DNA from: Adenanthera pavonina
Taxonomy: Eukaryota; Streptophyta; Magnoliopsida; Fabales; Fabaceae
Direction: 5' to 3'
Assembly: GCA_026686845.1 (NCBI GenBank)
Contig: JAIVEN010000014.1
Coordinates: 32,324,001-32,388,000, forward strand
DNA: 64,000 bases
The position numbers and the translations under genes were made by a program. Below are positions 23,413 to 34,500 of this stretch, piece after piece (the stretch's first letter is position 1; every line of letters begins with the position of its first letter). The notes beneath the pieces are model-generated. The model did no database searches and had not been told where the DNA came from. It saw only the letters and a program-made list of their open reading frames with translations.

Positions 23413-24101
23413 GGGGTGGAAATATGTTAGGTTAGATTTTAGTTAAATAGGTCAGATCTATATTGTAAATTTAAAATCTAAGCCTAGTCTACTAGCATAT
23501 ATAAGGTTATATTTTAGGCTCAAACGTGGGCTTTCTAAAAGTCTGGTTTGACCTAAAGTCTATTTAAAGGCTTATTAAAAAGTAAAGTGAAAAAAATATC
23601 CACTTTAAATTGAAAAAAAAAAACTTCAAAATTTAAATTTTTAGTCACAAAATGCATGGTCAATATATATTTATCTTATAGCCCATGTGTTTAAGTAACA
23701 CAATGGAAAAGTAGCCACCCTGTTTACTTATATAAACCTCATTCACCTCATTTTTCTTATAATTTTGTCAATATGGAACTTCTCACATATTAATTCTCTT
23801 ACTCTCACTCATAAAAAAAGTGGCAATACAAAAGGTAATGAGAAAAGATCTTTGAGCATATGCAATGGCTATCCCTACACCTATTTCAATCCATTAAATA
23901 AATAAGAATATTCATAAAACTAATAATAATAATAATAATAATAATTTAAATAGGCCTAGATTGATATGCTTGAGGTTAAGCCCTAATTAAATAGGTCAAA
24001 CCTATTTAATTAAATAGGCCTGAGCTTGACTTATTTAGTTAAATAGGTTAAGTCAGATTAGGCCTTATATAGGTAGATAAAACCTAACCTATTTCCACCC
24101 C
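23413..24101. mobile_element. MITE-like element with GGGGTGGAAATA terminal inverted repeats
   Basis: Left end GGGGTGGAAATATGTTAGGTT (23413 on) matches the inverted right end GGGGTGGAAATAGGTTAGGTT (24101 downwards) with one difference in about 21 bases. Inside, many AAATAGG-type repeats face each other (about 23440-23470 and 23990-24050), so the element could fold on itself. It has no frame. An (AAT)n run is at about 23918-23945. No convincing target duplication is visible, so the superfamily is open. Confidence 0.6.
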
Positions 24102-24199
24102 TAATGACTTATAATAAATGGTATTTTTAATTTGTCTTAATTATATTTTAATTTTGTCATGCTGAATATATATTTTGTATGTGATTCGCATGTCTAAAA

Positions 24200-24290
24200 C
24201 ACTCATCTTTTTTTTTTGTGAGCACCAAGGGTATCCCTAGTCGACAATCGAAAACTAATCTCTTTGAAGCATAGAGATCACCCATCTTTT
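24200..24290 (-). repeat. Short dispersed-repeat fragment with A-run
   Basis: Plus-strand T run (about 24209-24218) followed by GTGAGCACCAAGGGTATCCC and a CGACAATCGA motif. The composition differs from the flanks and the T run would be a 3' A tail on the minus strand. It may be the end of a truncated retroposon; no flanking duplication was found. Confidence 0.3.
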
Positions 24291-24557
24291 TTTCTTTTAC
24301 CACTATACATGGCTCCTCAATTCATAACAAATCTTATCATATTATATACACACACACACACATATAATATATTAAAAAATATATTTACAATGCAATTAGA
24401 AATATTACATGTTATCAAATGGTATCACATCATATATATATATATGATTGACAAAAGAATCTAAAAAGCAAAACCCAAATGCTTATCCGCAATAAATTTC
24501 ATTATTCTTGAAAGAATCTATTATATATATATAAGTATAACCAAAAGCTTATATCTT

Positions 24558-24792
24558 TTTTTTTATTCTAACACCCAGTATCCTGGGGTATTCTAGGTTT
24601 ATTGCTCACCCTAGACTAATTTGGATCCCTGCTGTGTAGGACCTTATGACGACTCACGGATATTGATGGCAAAACCTCTTTGAGGCCTTAATTTTTTTAA
24701 TGTTGTTGCACCCTTCAAGAATCGAAACCTTAACCATGAGGAATGCTGGTCAAGCCCCTCATCACTTGACCAGGCACCCATTGGTTTTACAA
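24558..24792 (-). mobile_element. SINE with 9-bp perfect TSD
   Basis: TTATATCTT stands directly before (24549-24557) and after (24793-24801) this 235-bp unit. On the minus strand it starts TTGTAAAACCAATGGGTGCC, has an A-box-like TGGTCAAGTGATGAGG (about 24753-24768), a B-box-like GGTTTCGATTCTTG (about 24719-24732), and ends in an A run (24558-24564). The unit has no coding frame. This combination is that of a tRNA-derived SINE copied by LINE machinery. Confidence 0.85.
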
Positions 24793-25261
24793 TTATATCT
24801 TAAGAGCAGTTAAGATATGATGATTTAGACTTTTAGATATTATTATAAATCAATAGTTTATATTTATCCATAAATCAATGTATGGTATATTTTATACCAT
24901 GTGTTTAAAAATTGTTATGACATGATGGAAATCTTTTTTTTTTGTTGACATACGTTTATTTGTGAACATATTATATTTATTTTTTATGTTTTATCCTATT
25001 ATTTATTTTATTTATAATGTACAATAGTTAAATTATTTGTTTCTAAGTTGTTTTTGTTTGTTGAGTGATATTTGGGAAATGTTATTATGATATGATTGCA
25101 ATCAAAATTGATTCTTTTTTTATTATTGTTATGTGATTTTTTTCCTATAAGATTCCTATTTGGCCTCCATAGTACAACTTTCATCGTACCTCAATTAGTT
25201 ATTGCCATAATTTGTTGTTTTATTTTTTTTTTCATTGTTTTTTCATTTTAAGGAACATTTG

Positions 25262-25760
25262 TAAGGTGTCTTAGGATGCTGCAAGGGCTATCAATCCTCT
25301 AAGACATGATTGGTGAATTAAAGTTAGGGTTATACAGTTATAGAAGATGCCCTCACATCATTCACCAAATGATTATAACTCAATTGAGTTACTTTTGTTA
25401 GATGCTGATATAAATTTTTAATGTATAATGTATATATTGTCCTATAGTGGCTACGTTATTGTCTCTAACATTTTTATTTTTTTATGTTAAATTAGGGTGA
25501 TAAAAAAAGTGTTTTTCCTCAAGTTTAAGGATATATTGAAGGAGGGCAAAGTATAAATTATAAAGATATTTGGTGTTGGAAAAAATACCAGTTCATACCG
25601 CACTACTAATCATGCATTCAAATTATATTTCCAATATTCAACCTATGTGGAATTACATGTTAATAATGGAGATATACATCCACATGATTTTTTGTTTACC
25701 TCTTTTAATGAAATCCTATCAAGGAATTCAGATGATCATTTCTTAGTCAGTATGAATAAT
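25262..25760 (+). pseudogene. RPA70-like (Helitron-type) gene remains
   Basis: Single-strand-binding proteins related to the large RPA subunit are encoded by many plant Helitrons. A first exon (about 25262-25400) reads AAxAINPLRHDW, IKVRVIQL and SPNDYNSIELLLLDAD, matching the usual exon 1. After an intron a second exon (about 25495-25760) reads LKEGKVYNYKDI, then, one frame away, KNTSSYRTTNHAFKLYFQYS and a DIHPHDFLFTSFNEILSRN segment of the OB fold. The donor after exon 1 reads AT rather than GT. Two similar genes lie on the other strand at 38215-39069 and 53945-54345. Confidence 0.75.
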
Positions 25761-27204
25761 TTTAATTATATTTAGTCTTTTCGAAAAGTTCATAACTAAT
25801 ATAATGTGATAACTGGATTGATTTAGGGAATCTTTGGATAATCTTGATTTTACAAACTAACATTTGCTCTATGTTAATATGAAAGATATCACAATCAAGG
25901 ATTGATAATATAATCAAGAATTTGATGTTGAGACAAATTAATTTGTAATCACCATAAAAAAAACCTTCTTTTTTCGATTCCCATTTTTTAATGTTAATCA
26001 ATAAACGATTAGTGAAACATGTGGTAACTGAATGTGGCTAATCCATTTATATTTCAAAGGTGAGAATGCATTAAATATAAACAATAACTCATATTAAATT
26101 CAATAATATAATATTTACCTTTTTTTTTACAATTGCTATTGCATTAATAACAAATATTTTATTGAAAATCTTCTATCAATCATGCAAATAACTAAGGATT
26201 TACATATTATAATTAATAAAACAAATAAAAACCATAAAATTTTGTCATGCACACTCTCACACATATTTCCAAAATTCATTCTTTAATTTTTTTTAAATAG
26301 TTTCCTAAATTATTAACATAACAATAAGTTAGCTTCTATTATCTATTATAAAATATATAAATTATAGAATAAAAAGCAAGGGTTTCTTTTCCACATTTTC
26401 ACAGATGTGTCATTTCGCAACTATCACGTCTCCTGGTGCTTTTAGCAACGCACAAAATTATATCATCATCTTCCATCTAGCAAGATTCATCATTCGTGAT
26501 TGGCCGCTTCTATTTGCCTCTTGTACCTATAGGTAATAGTCAAAGTTTTGACTAGTCAAATTTCCTCTTCCAACAAATATATTGAAAATAATTGAATTGC
26601 CTTTTGGAGCATGCTGCTAATTTATTCATCATTTTCTGCTTATAGTATTATGTGAGATGTTAGTGAGTATTCTACCATATTCTTATATCCTTAGATCCAA
26701 TCCTATAGCCATATGCTTTCTTCTTTTCGTGTTCAAGATTAATTTAATTTGAGAACTAATTCGATTGAAATATATTTTAATATGCTTATTTTGTTGTATA
26801 TTTTAGAGTTTATTATATAATTTTTTGGCTGCTATTTGACTTCTAGTCTCCTTAGCAATCTCTTCAACACCCTTAGATACGTTCCTCACATTTTTTGTTT
26901 TTGGTCCCATAACTTTGATGTAAGTTTCCAATTTTTATATAACATGCACAGTTTTAAAAGTTATATTATGAAATTTTTTGTTATTCTAATCTCAATATGA
27001 AAGCTGTAACTCTTATCATCACATGTAAACTCCAAATCTAATGTGTTATGCTATTTTGGTACTTCAAACAAGAATAGTAGACTATAGACTACTCTATAAT
27101 GACAATGATGATAATTATTAACAGTAACACAAGCTGTTTTTTGTTTTTCAAAATGAGGTATTATTGTTTTCACATTTTTTGTTTATATTTTCAGTATGAT
27201 TAGC
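25761..27204. other. AT-rich sequence between the two Helitron genes
   Basis: No frame of note. A less AT-rich patch at about 26380-26560 lies upstream of the Rep/helicase start and could be its promoter or leader; this is position only. Confidence 0.35.
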
Positions 27205-29170
27205 TATGGATGGATCAAATCAGAATATTTTTAGGTTGTCTATATCAGTTGGAACACATGCTCATCTAACACAAATGGAGACAACAAATGGTGAATTAAG
27301 TTTAAGTGTATTATTTGTATCATATTTATTGTCTAATTTCCTATAGTTGTAGTTTTTTGTTTAATCAATTTAATTTAATTTTTTTGTATAATTTTTCTTA
27401 GAAAAAATGAATTACTAATATATAAAATTTTGGTAGATAAAATTCATTATAGGTCAGGACAACTTGCTGCACATCAGAATTGAATTGAAATCATGAGCAG
27501 AAAGAGTAAGTATTACAACAAGTACTTTCTATTATTATAAATTATGGTTTTTATACTTAACACACAAAATATATTATGATATAAATTGGATCACTCTTTT
27601 TAATAGAGCATATAAATAGATCAAAGAAAAATGGTGATGTTTCTTCATGCAACGATACATATATTGAAAGTTCTCTATTGTCCAACATTACAAATATTGG
27701 AAATTTTGTCTAGAGACATGGTATTATTTTCATTTTGTGTAGATCGCTATATATACTAAATGAGTGTTTATATATATTATCTATCATATATTAACACAAT
27801 GAATCTTCTAATTTCTAATTAAAGATGAACCCACATCAAGAAAGAAAACAAAATGCCACCATCATAAGAATATCAACATAGGAAATCGTCCTCTTGAAAC
27901 AGTTGGGCCATCACGTGTTGATCAAGACTTCTTATTATCTGGGACTCAAGGCTACATTATAGTAAAATATATTAATGATTCTACAAAGAATATGCATTAG
28001 AAGTTTATTATTTTATTCAAACATGATAGGTTATTACTTTAATAACTAATAGTAATACAATAGTGCACTATAGATATATTACTTTTTAGTTTATGTTTGT
28101 TCTTGATTGCTAATTTAAGCATTTAAATTTAGTTTGGTATATTCCATTGAGGATGGATAAAAACAACTCAAATTCATCATCTATTATTTACCATAATAAT
28201 TCTATCAATTCAACTGTTGGATATTCCATTCAAGCTATTATGGAGAAAGCAGGTTTGATTCCTAATATTTTGCTATATCTTTAATGGTGTGCTTTATCAA
28301 GATTATGAAAAAAAATTATAATTTAATTATTTAATAAATGCTCATTTACATTTTAAATTTAATTATTATCACAACTATCTATCTGTCTAACTTTGTTAAA
28401 ATTGTAATATGTTTACAATTATACAAGAAAACTTTGAAGACCAATTGTTTACCAATCCAATTATGTCTGAAGATGACACTGACGATGAAAGTAAGATATA
28501 TTATGTGTTTATCATGGTATTATTTAACTTATGAAGATTATTTTTATATTAATTTCATTTTTAATGTTGCAAATGTTGATAGATAACTATCCTGCATATA
28601 TATCATCTACTGACCCAGGCATAATATCCAATATCTTTTTGGTACCAATAGTTATTTTAGTGTATGTCTTTATTAAATCAGTACCAAATACAAATACAAT
28701 AAAGTATATGCATATATATTTTTTGTAGAATATTGTGATCTCAGAAATCAAATTTATATATGTCAGTTTTGCAATGCAAAGTTTTGGTTTGATGGAAGGA
28801 CAAGGAAAGATTGTACAAGAAGAAACTCATTATTCAGTATTTGTTGTCTTAAGGGAAAGATTCAACTTCATCACAAGCTCCTTCATACATACTTGATAGA
28901 CTTTTTAATGAGAATGATGTCATTAGCAAACATTTTCATGATAACATCTTGGCATATAATATGATGTTTGCATTTACTTCTATGGGAGGGAAAATTGACA
29001 GAGAAGTCAATAATGGTCATGGTCCATATGTATATAGAATAAGTGAACAGAATGTCCATCTTATTGGAAATATTCTTTCTATAGATGGAATGACTCCAAG
29101 ATTCATATAGCTTTATATTTATGACACAAGCAATGAAGTATCCAACATAATTGATTCATTTGGGTAATAT
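27205..29170 (+). pseudogene. Helitron Rep/helicase gene, N-terminal exons
   Basis: Small exon-like pieces run from an ATG at about 27205 (MDGSNQNIFRLSISVGTH) through 27620-27720, 27825-27965, 28150-28250, 28420-28490 and 28583-28640 to a larger part at about 28730-29160. The last one is diagnostic: YCDLRNQIYICQFCNAKFW, then ICCLKGKIQL, then MFAFTSMGGKIDREVN-GHGPYVYRISEQN, then LYIYDTSNEVSN, which are in-order landmarks of the plant Helitron N-terminal domain. A frameshift is near 28875 and a stop after PRFI. The gene is cut by Sirevirus B at 29175, before the HUH Rep motifs. Confidence 0.75.
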
Positions 29171-29174
29171 ATAG

Positions 29175-31036
29175 TGCTGAATCAAGAGTTTTGATGATTG
29201 TAAACCAACACTGAAGAGCTTGAATTAAAGATATCAAAGGAGATCAAAGCTGTTTCAAGTGAAGATTTTCTGAGTATTTGCTGTTAGATCTCTTGTAGGA
29301 TCTTTAGTTTTTGTTATGATTGGGTAAAAGTTTTTGATTTGAGAAAAAGATGTTTTCAAACCTTGATTTTGTGTTAAATCTTTACCTATTTGAAAAACAC
29401 CCACAAACAGACGAAGGTTGAAAGATTAAGCTGAACTGTCAAGTTGGAAATTCGAACTTTGCCTTTGGAAATTCGAATTTCGAGCTGAAACTGAATAAGT
29501 CTGAAGAGATGGCTCTCTGTCAGACGAATTTTGATTGTTCAAAATTCGAATTTTCATCTAATCTGAAAGAAGCCTTTCTGGTAACAGACGAACTTCACAC
29601 TTTCAAAATTCGAATTTCAAGAAAAATGAAGTTTGTGAAAACCAAAGAAATTCGTCTGAGACTATGATAAAATGCATCTGAAATCAAAATGAAATTGAGT
29701 TTGATAAATGCTCTCTGACAGACGAATTTTGAACTTCCAACATTCGAATTTTCATAAAAGTCTGAGAGAAGCTTCTTTGCAACAGACGAACTTTAAGTCT
29801 TCAAAATTCGAATTTCAGACAAAACAAAATTTGAGAAAATGGTAGAAATACATCTAAGACTATGTTAAAGTTCATCTGAGATCAAGAATGATTTGAGTCT
29901 CAAAACTGCTCTCTGACAGACAAACTTTGAACATTAAAATTCGAATTTCAGAAGCTGAGTTCTTGAGTCTGTTGAAGTGAAAAATTGACATACGAATGAT
30001 AAGAACTTGCAACATTCGAATGATGAAATTAGTCTGAAAAGAGTCTCTCTGACAGACGAATTTCACCCTTTCAAAATTCGAATTTCGAAGAAAGTAATCT
30101 GCTGTGCCTCTTTAAACAATCAATAGACAGACGAATTTTGGGGTTCCAAAATTCGAATTTCGAGGGCACTGTAGCAAATTGAAAACACTGTTCACACTTA
30201 ACCGAAAAACTTTCTTCTTGAAAATTCGTATGTCACATTGTGAAAATATTTTGTAAGTTTCAACATTCGAATTTCACCTCATGAACAGACGAACTTCGTG
30301 CTGTAACGTTGGAAGCTTTAACCTTCGGTCCTTTCGAAATTCGTCTGTTGACCAGCCAAAATTCGAATTTCAGTATGTCAGAAACATTAAATGCGGTTGG
30401 TAAGCGGATAGTTTTTCAGAGTAACCGTTGGATAACTTCTCCAACGGATAGATTAAAGTCTCTAACGGACATTTGAGACCTAAATCTATAAATACAACAA
30501 CATTTGAAGTTGTGGGTAACAAATCAAACGGGTGCATAACGAATTTCTGCTGAATCTTCTTCTCAAAAGCTTTTACCCTCTCAACTTCCATACTTGTACT
30601 CAAACTTTCATATCTACTCTTTTCAAGAGAGTTATTTCATTGTAATCAATCTACTCTTCATCTGGAAGATAGATTTACTTGTGAGGGGTATTCACAAGGG
30701 GATTGAGAAGCACATAGTGAAAGTGCTTGGAGAGTTTGAGAGAGCTCAGAAACAGAGCATACTCGTGTACTGTGGCCTTAGCAAGAAGCCCATTGAAATT
30801 CTTGCTGTATAGTGGATAAATCCCAAGAGGTGTCTTGGGGACTGGATGTAGGTCAAGTGGAAAGACCGAACCAGGATAAATTACTGAGTCTTCTTCTCCC
30901 TATCTTTATTTTTCAGCTTGCTCTGTTTTACGCATTATTTTCATTATATTGTGATATCTTCACTTACTTCACTTTGTGCAGAAAAATTTCAAACTTCCTA
31001 ATTCACCCCCCTCTTGGGAAGTCAGCCTTGCTAACA
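29175..31036 (+). repeat. 5' LTR of Sirevirus element B
   Basis: It starts TGCTGAATCAAGAGTTTTG and ends CCTTGCTAACA directly before a primer binding site. The first 120 bp align with the start of element A's LTR on the other strand. Between 29400 and 30370 there are about nine ACAGACGAA motifs, each usually followed after 10-20 bases by AATTCGAATTT. The right part has the pyrimidine-rich end with CACCCCCCTCTTGGGAAG. The insertion is in a Helitron gene. Confidence 0.9.
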
Positions 31037-31054
31037 AGTGGTATCAGAGCCCGG
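31037..31054 (+). promoter_or_regulatory. Primer binding site of element B
   Basis: AGTGGTATCAGAGCCCGG begins at the LTR end and contains the full TGGTATCAGAGC complement of plant initiator tRNA-Met. It is intact, unlike that of element A. Confidence 0.9.
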
Positions 31055-31091
31055 ATTCCCATTCAAAGGATCTTACAGTCCGGGAATAAAG

Positions 31092-32033
31092 ATGGCTGGC
31101 TTTGGAGAAAGCATACTTCCTGAGGGAAACAACACTCACAGACCACCAGGCTTCAGTGGAGAACATTATGGATATTGGAAGATGAGGATGCAGATCTACC
31201 TCCAATCAATTGATCTTGACATCTGGTCAGTCATTGAAAAAGGAGACTTCGTCCCAATGGCTCTAACTGAAGATGGAAGACACAAAGAGAAGCTAGAAGC
31301 AGAGTGGAATGATGAAGACAGAAGGAGAGTCCTACTGAACTTCAAAGCAAAGCATTGTTTGGTCAGTGCCCTGAACCAGGATGAATTCTACAGAGTCTCA
31401 CAATGCACCACTGCAAAAGGAATGTGGGATACTCTACAGATTGCACATGAAGGAACATCTGGAGTTAGGGAGAACAGACTGAACACATGCATTGGGGAGT
31501 ATGAAAGCTTCAGAATGGCTGAAGGAGAAACTGTAAAGGAGCTCCAAAAGAGATTCACTCTCATTGTGAATCAACTGAAAAGTCTGGGAAAAGAATACAC
31601 ACAGTCTGAGAAAGTAAGAAAGATACTCAGAGCTCTCCCTCTGGAATGGCAGCCCGAGGTGACAGCTATAGAAGAAGCCAGAGGAGAATCAATGGCTTCT
31701 GTCACAGCTCTCTTCGGCAGCCTTGAGGAGTATGAAGGAAAAATCAAAGCACTCAAGGAAGCTGGGCTGGACAGAAAGAAGAAAGGCCTTGCCCTCAAAG
31801 CTGCTGATGAAAAGGAAGAAGAATCTGACGAAAGAGATGAGCTGGATGAGGAAACTCTGGCCATGATGGTCAGAAAATTTGGAAGATTCTACAGCAAGAA
31901 GAAGAACAAGAGATTCTTCAAGAAAGGAGTGGCTGGAGAAAATAAGAAAGACACAAAAGAACCTGTGACTTGCTATGAGTGCAAGAAGCAAGGACACATA
32001 AAGTGGGACTGCCCCCAATTCATCAAGAAATAA
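31092..32033 (+). CDS. Gag of Sirevirus element B, ended by a nonsense codon
   Basis: A 313-residue uninterrupted frame from the ATG at 31092 (MAGFGESILPEGN). In order: PPGFSGEHYGYWKMRMQIYL near residue 17-36; the UBN2-type Gag domain with FKAKHCLVSALNQDEFYRVS; an acidic part EEESDERDELDEE; a Lys-rich part; and at the end an intact zinc knuckle CYECKKQGHIKWDC that binds RNA. The stop is a TAA at 32031 where element A has Gln (KKQEKEK against KK-stop-EKEK), so the end is a nonsense change and not the natural Gag end. Homology stops about 10 bases later, at the joint with element C. I chose this start because element A and the family begin MAGFGES here. Confidence 0.85.
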   Translation: MAGFGESILPEGNNTHRPPGFSGEHYGYWKMRMQIYLQSIDLDIWSVIEKGDFVPMALTEDGRHKEKLEAEWNDEDRRRVLLNFKAKHCLVSALNQDEFYRVSQCTTAKGMWDTLQIAHEGTSGVRENRLNTCIGEYESFRMAEGETVKELQKRFTLIVNQLKSLGKEYTQSEKVRKILRALPLEWQPEVTAIEEARGESMASVTALFGSLEEYEGKIKALKEAGLDRKKKGLALKAADEKEEESDERDELDEETLAMMVRKFGRFYSKKKNKRFFKKGVAGENKKDTKEPVTCYECKKQGHIKWDCPQFIKK

Positions 32034-32044
32034 GAAAAAGAAAA

Positions 32045-33060
32045 GTGTCATGTAAGTGTCAGTATCAAGTGAGCCATATAAATAAGCAGTAACGACATCC
32101 ATCAGACGTAAATTAGGCCCTTCACATGCTGCCAAACTAATCAAGTATTAAATGGTAGTTGTATCCACCACAGATGAATATGTTTCTTCATAATCAATAC
32201 TAGGTCTTTGTGAAAAACCTTGAGCAATGAGTCATGCTTTATATCTTACAATTTCATCTATTTCATTTCGTTTTCGCATAGACTCATCTATACCCAACAG
32301 ATTTCACATCTTTAGGTGTGCAGACTATAGGTCCAAAGACTTTACATTTTTCAAGAGAGCTTAACTCTGCTTCCATTACATCTTTCCATATTGGCCAATC
32401 ATCTCTTTGTCTACAATCTCTAATAGACATTGTTTCATGATCCTCATTGTCATTCATCACATTTAATGCAATATTATATGCGAAAGTATTTCAACGTTGA
32501 CTTTATTTCAATCCCATCAATTCTATCCATAACATAATTTATTGAGATCTTGTTAAGTTCATCCATTTCAGGTACCTATGTCTTATCTAGAGTTGAGACA
32601 TCACTTATGTCTAATGACTCTTCTGGAGTTTCCTTTTCTTCGATTTGATCATCTATATCCTTAGCACCTTTTCTTTTTCAAGGATTTTTATCTTGGGAAC
32701 CCATGGGTTTACCACACATCATGCGGGGCTTTAGACTCATTTATGGTAGATTATCAGACAGGGACATCAATCTTAAATGGAGCATTAGTTGGAACACGTG
32801 ATTTAGTCACTCTTTTTGGGTTAGTAAATGCGTCTGTCAATTGATTTGCTAAAATTTGCAATTGAATTATCTTTTGAACTTCTTGTTCACATTGTTTTGC
32901 ATGAGGATCTAAAAGAGACAGGATAATTGATTCTAGCTAATTTCGTTTTCCGACTACTTCTTCTCTCCCCTAATGTTGAAAAAATTGATTCTTCAAAGTG
33001 ATAATTAGCAAAACGTACTGTGAATAGATCTCCTATTAAGGGTTCAAGATATCTTATTAT
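32045..33060 (-). pseudogene. Element C: integrase tail and start of reverse transcriptase
   Basis: At the left end (about 32045-32144) the minus strand reads ISLAACEGPNLRLMDVVTAYLYGSLDTDTYM, of which LMDVVTAYLYGSLD is the copia RT segment with the first catalytic Asp. Towards the right the linker has a NQLTDAFTNPKRVTKSR segment and the end of the integrase region. Stops and frame changes are frequent. The YVDD box would lie further left and is missing. Confidence 0.75.
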
Positions 33061-33780
33061 TAATGGAGATTCACATCCAACATATATCCCAACCTTCTCT
33101 AAGGTCCCATCTTAGTGCATTATGGTGAAGCAATTGGCACATAAACCACACATCCAAATACTCTTAGATGGGAAATATTAAGTTCTTGACCAAGAACCAT
33201 TTGTAAAGGGGAGAATTGTTTGTAGCTTGTTTGCCTGATGCGAATCAATATTGCAGCATACAAAATTCCATGCCCCCAAACAAATATTTGGAGTTTTGAC
33301 CTCATAAGCAATGGTCTTGCAATTAATTTCAAATGTTTAATAAATGATTCTGCAAGTCCATTTTGTGTATGAACATGTGCCATTGGATATTCAATCTCAA
33401 TTCCAATGGACATACAATAATCATTAAAGGCTTATGATGTAAATTCAACAGCATTGTCAAGGAATATTTTCTTAATTGGATAATAAGGGAATTGAGCCTT
33501 TAGTCAAATTAATTGAGCAAGCAGCCTTGCAAATGCCTGGTTGCGAGTTAACAATAAACAAACATGTGATCATTTAGTCGATGCATCAATTAAAATCATA
33601 AAATATCTAAATGGTTCACATGGTAGGTGGATTGACCCACAAATATTGCTTTATATATGCTCTAAAAAGTTTACTAATTCACTCCCAATTTTAGTTGGTG
33701 ATGGTCGAATAATTGGTTTTCCTTGGAAACAAGTAGGACATGAGAAACTATTAGATTGAAGAATCTGCTAGCTCTTCAAG
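33061..33780 (-). pseudogene. Element C: integrase core
   Basis: The open part 33120-33413 starts MSIGIEIEYPMAHVHTQNG, where HVHTQNGLAESFIK holds the catalytic Glu of the D,D-E triad. It continues LIARPLLMRSKLQ, VWGHGILYAA and ISHLRVFGCVVYVPIA. Upstream (33414-33780) pieces with LLAQLI-LKAQFP and CFQGKPIIRPSPTK can be read with stops between. Integrase joins the DNA copy to the host genome; this copy is broken. Confidence 0.8.
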
Positions 33781-34330
33781 TTATATCCATATCTATTTTC
33801 TATTATCCTTTGCATCATTATTGAACCGAGAAGGCCCAACCGGTCATGTCAAACAAGAAGCATAGGATTTGTAAACTTCTAGTTTACAATGGCATGTGAT
33901 TTAATTGTACTAATATACGTGTAATACAAACCAGAAGAAAGTGCAGGTAATTTTTTCAATACACATCTTTCATTTGAGATAGTTCTCGTACTATAAAGAG
34001 ACTTGACATCCTTTTCATTAGTAGTCTCAATATGATATCTCTTTTTGCGAATATCTTTAAAGCTCAATAAATTTCTATGAGACTTAGAGAAATATAGTGC
34101 ATCATCAATTTGCAATTTCATTCCTCTTTGTAATATTATATTGGCTCTTCCGGAGCCTTCGATTAATTTTGTACTACTAGATATGGTACTAACATAGGCT
34201 TCTTGCATTACTAAATTTGAAAAATATTTCATATCTTTGAGAATTGTATGTATTGTAGCATTATCTACAAGGTATATATCCTCGTGATTAATGTTGGTGC
34301 CGACTAATGGAATAGCTATTCTTCAAGGAC
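33781..34330 (-). pseudogene. Element C: protease and GAG-pre-integrase region
   Basis: Minus-strand open part 33879-34232 reads KYFSNLVMQEAYVSTISSS, GSGRANIILQRGMKL and DDALYFSKSHRNLLSFKDIR, the end of a copia protease. At about 33790-33850 HDRLGLLGSIMMQRIIE gives the His of the HHCC integrase zinc domain. The protease active site would be near 34260-34310, where VDNATIHTIL is readable in place of the usual D(S/N/T)xTTH motif. Confidence 0.7.
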
Positions 34331-34500
34331 ATTAAAAGGAAAAAATAAATAAATATCAAAAAATCTGTAAATAATAAATTCATAAATATTCAATGTTCTA
34401 ACAATGCTTGAAACATAAATTCCAACAAAAAGAAAAAAAAAACTTAAATGTTCTAGAAAAGACAATGCATAAAATAAAACATGCCAACATAATTTATTTT

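Larger units (their letters stand above)
22091..29174 (+). mobile_element. Helitron remains, 5' terminus to the Rep/helicase N-terminus
   Basis: The sequence TCTATTATATATACTAAAG at 22091 is the usual start of plant Helitrons (TC followed by TATATACTA-type sequence) and the base before it is A, as required for insertion between A and T. On the same strand follow an unexplained exon (22858-23028), an RPA-like gene (25262-25760) and the start of a Rep/helicase gene (27205-29170). Sirevirus B begins at 29175, so the Helitron is cut there and its 3' end is not found. The MITE at 23413-24101 and the SINE at 24558-24792 are later insertions. The joining of these parts into one element is inference from order and strand. 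Confidence 0.55.

Noticed and set aside
24340..24446. (AC)n and (AT)n runs as a possible regulatory region
   Set aside because: They are ordinary short microsatellites in AT-rich intergenic DNA; no gene start is near.
30370..30812. Short open frames in LTR B on both strands
   Set aside because: They lie in the U3/R part of an LTR and match the non-coding parts of element A's LTR, where they are not conserved as frames.
31571..32144. Open frames antisense to the gag of element B (97 and 151 residues)
   Set aside because: They are serine/leucine-rich shadows of the Lys/Glu-rich gag codons; only the last 100 bases (32045-32144) carry real copia RT sequence of element C.
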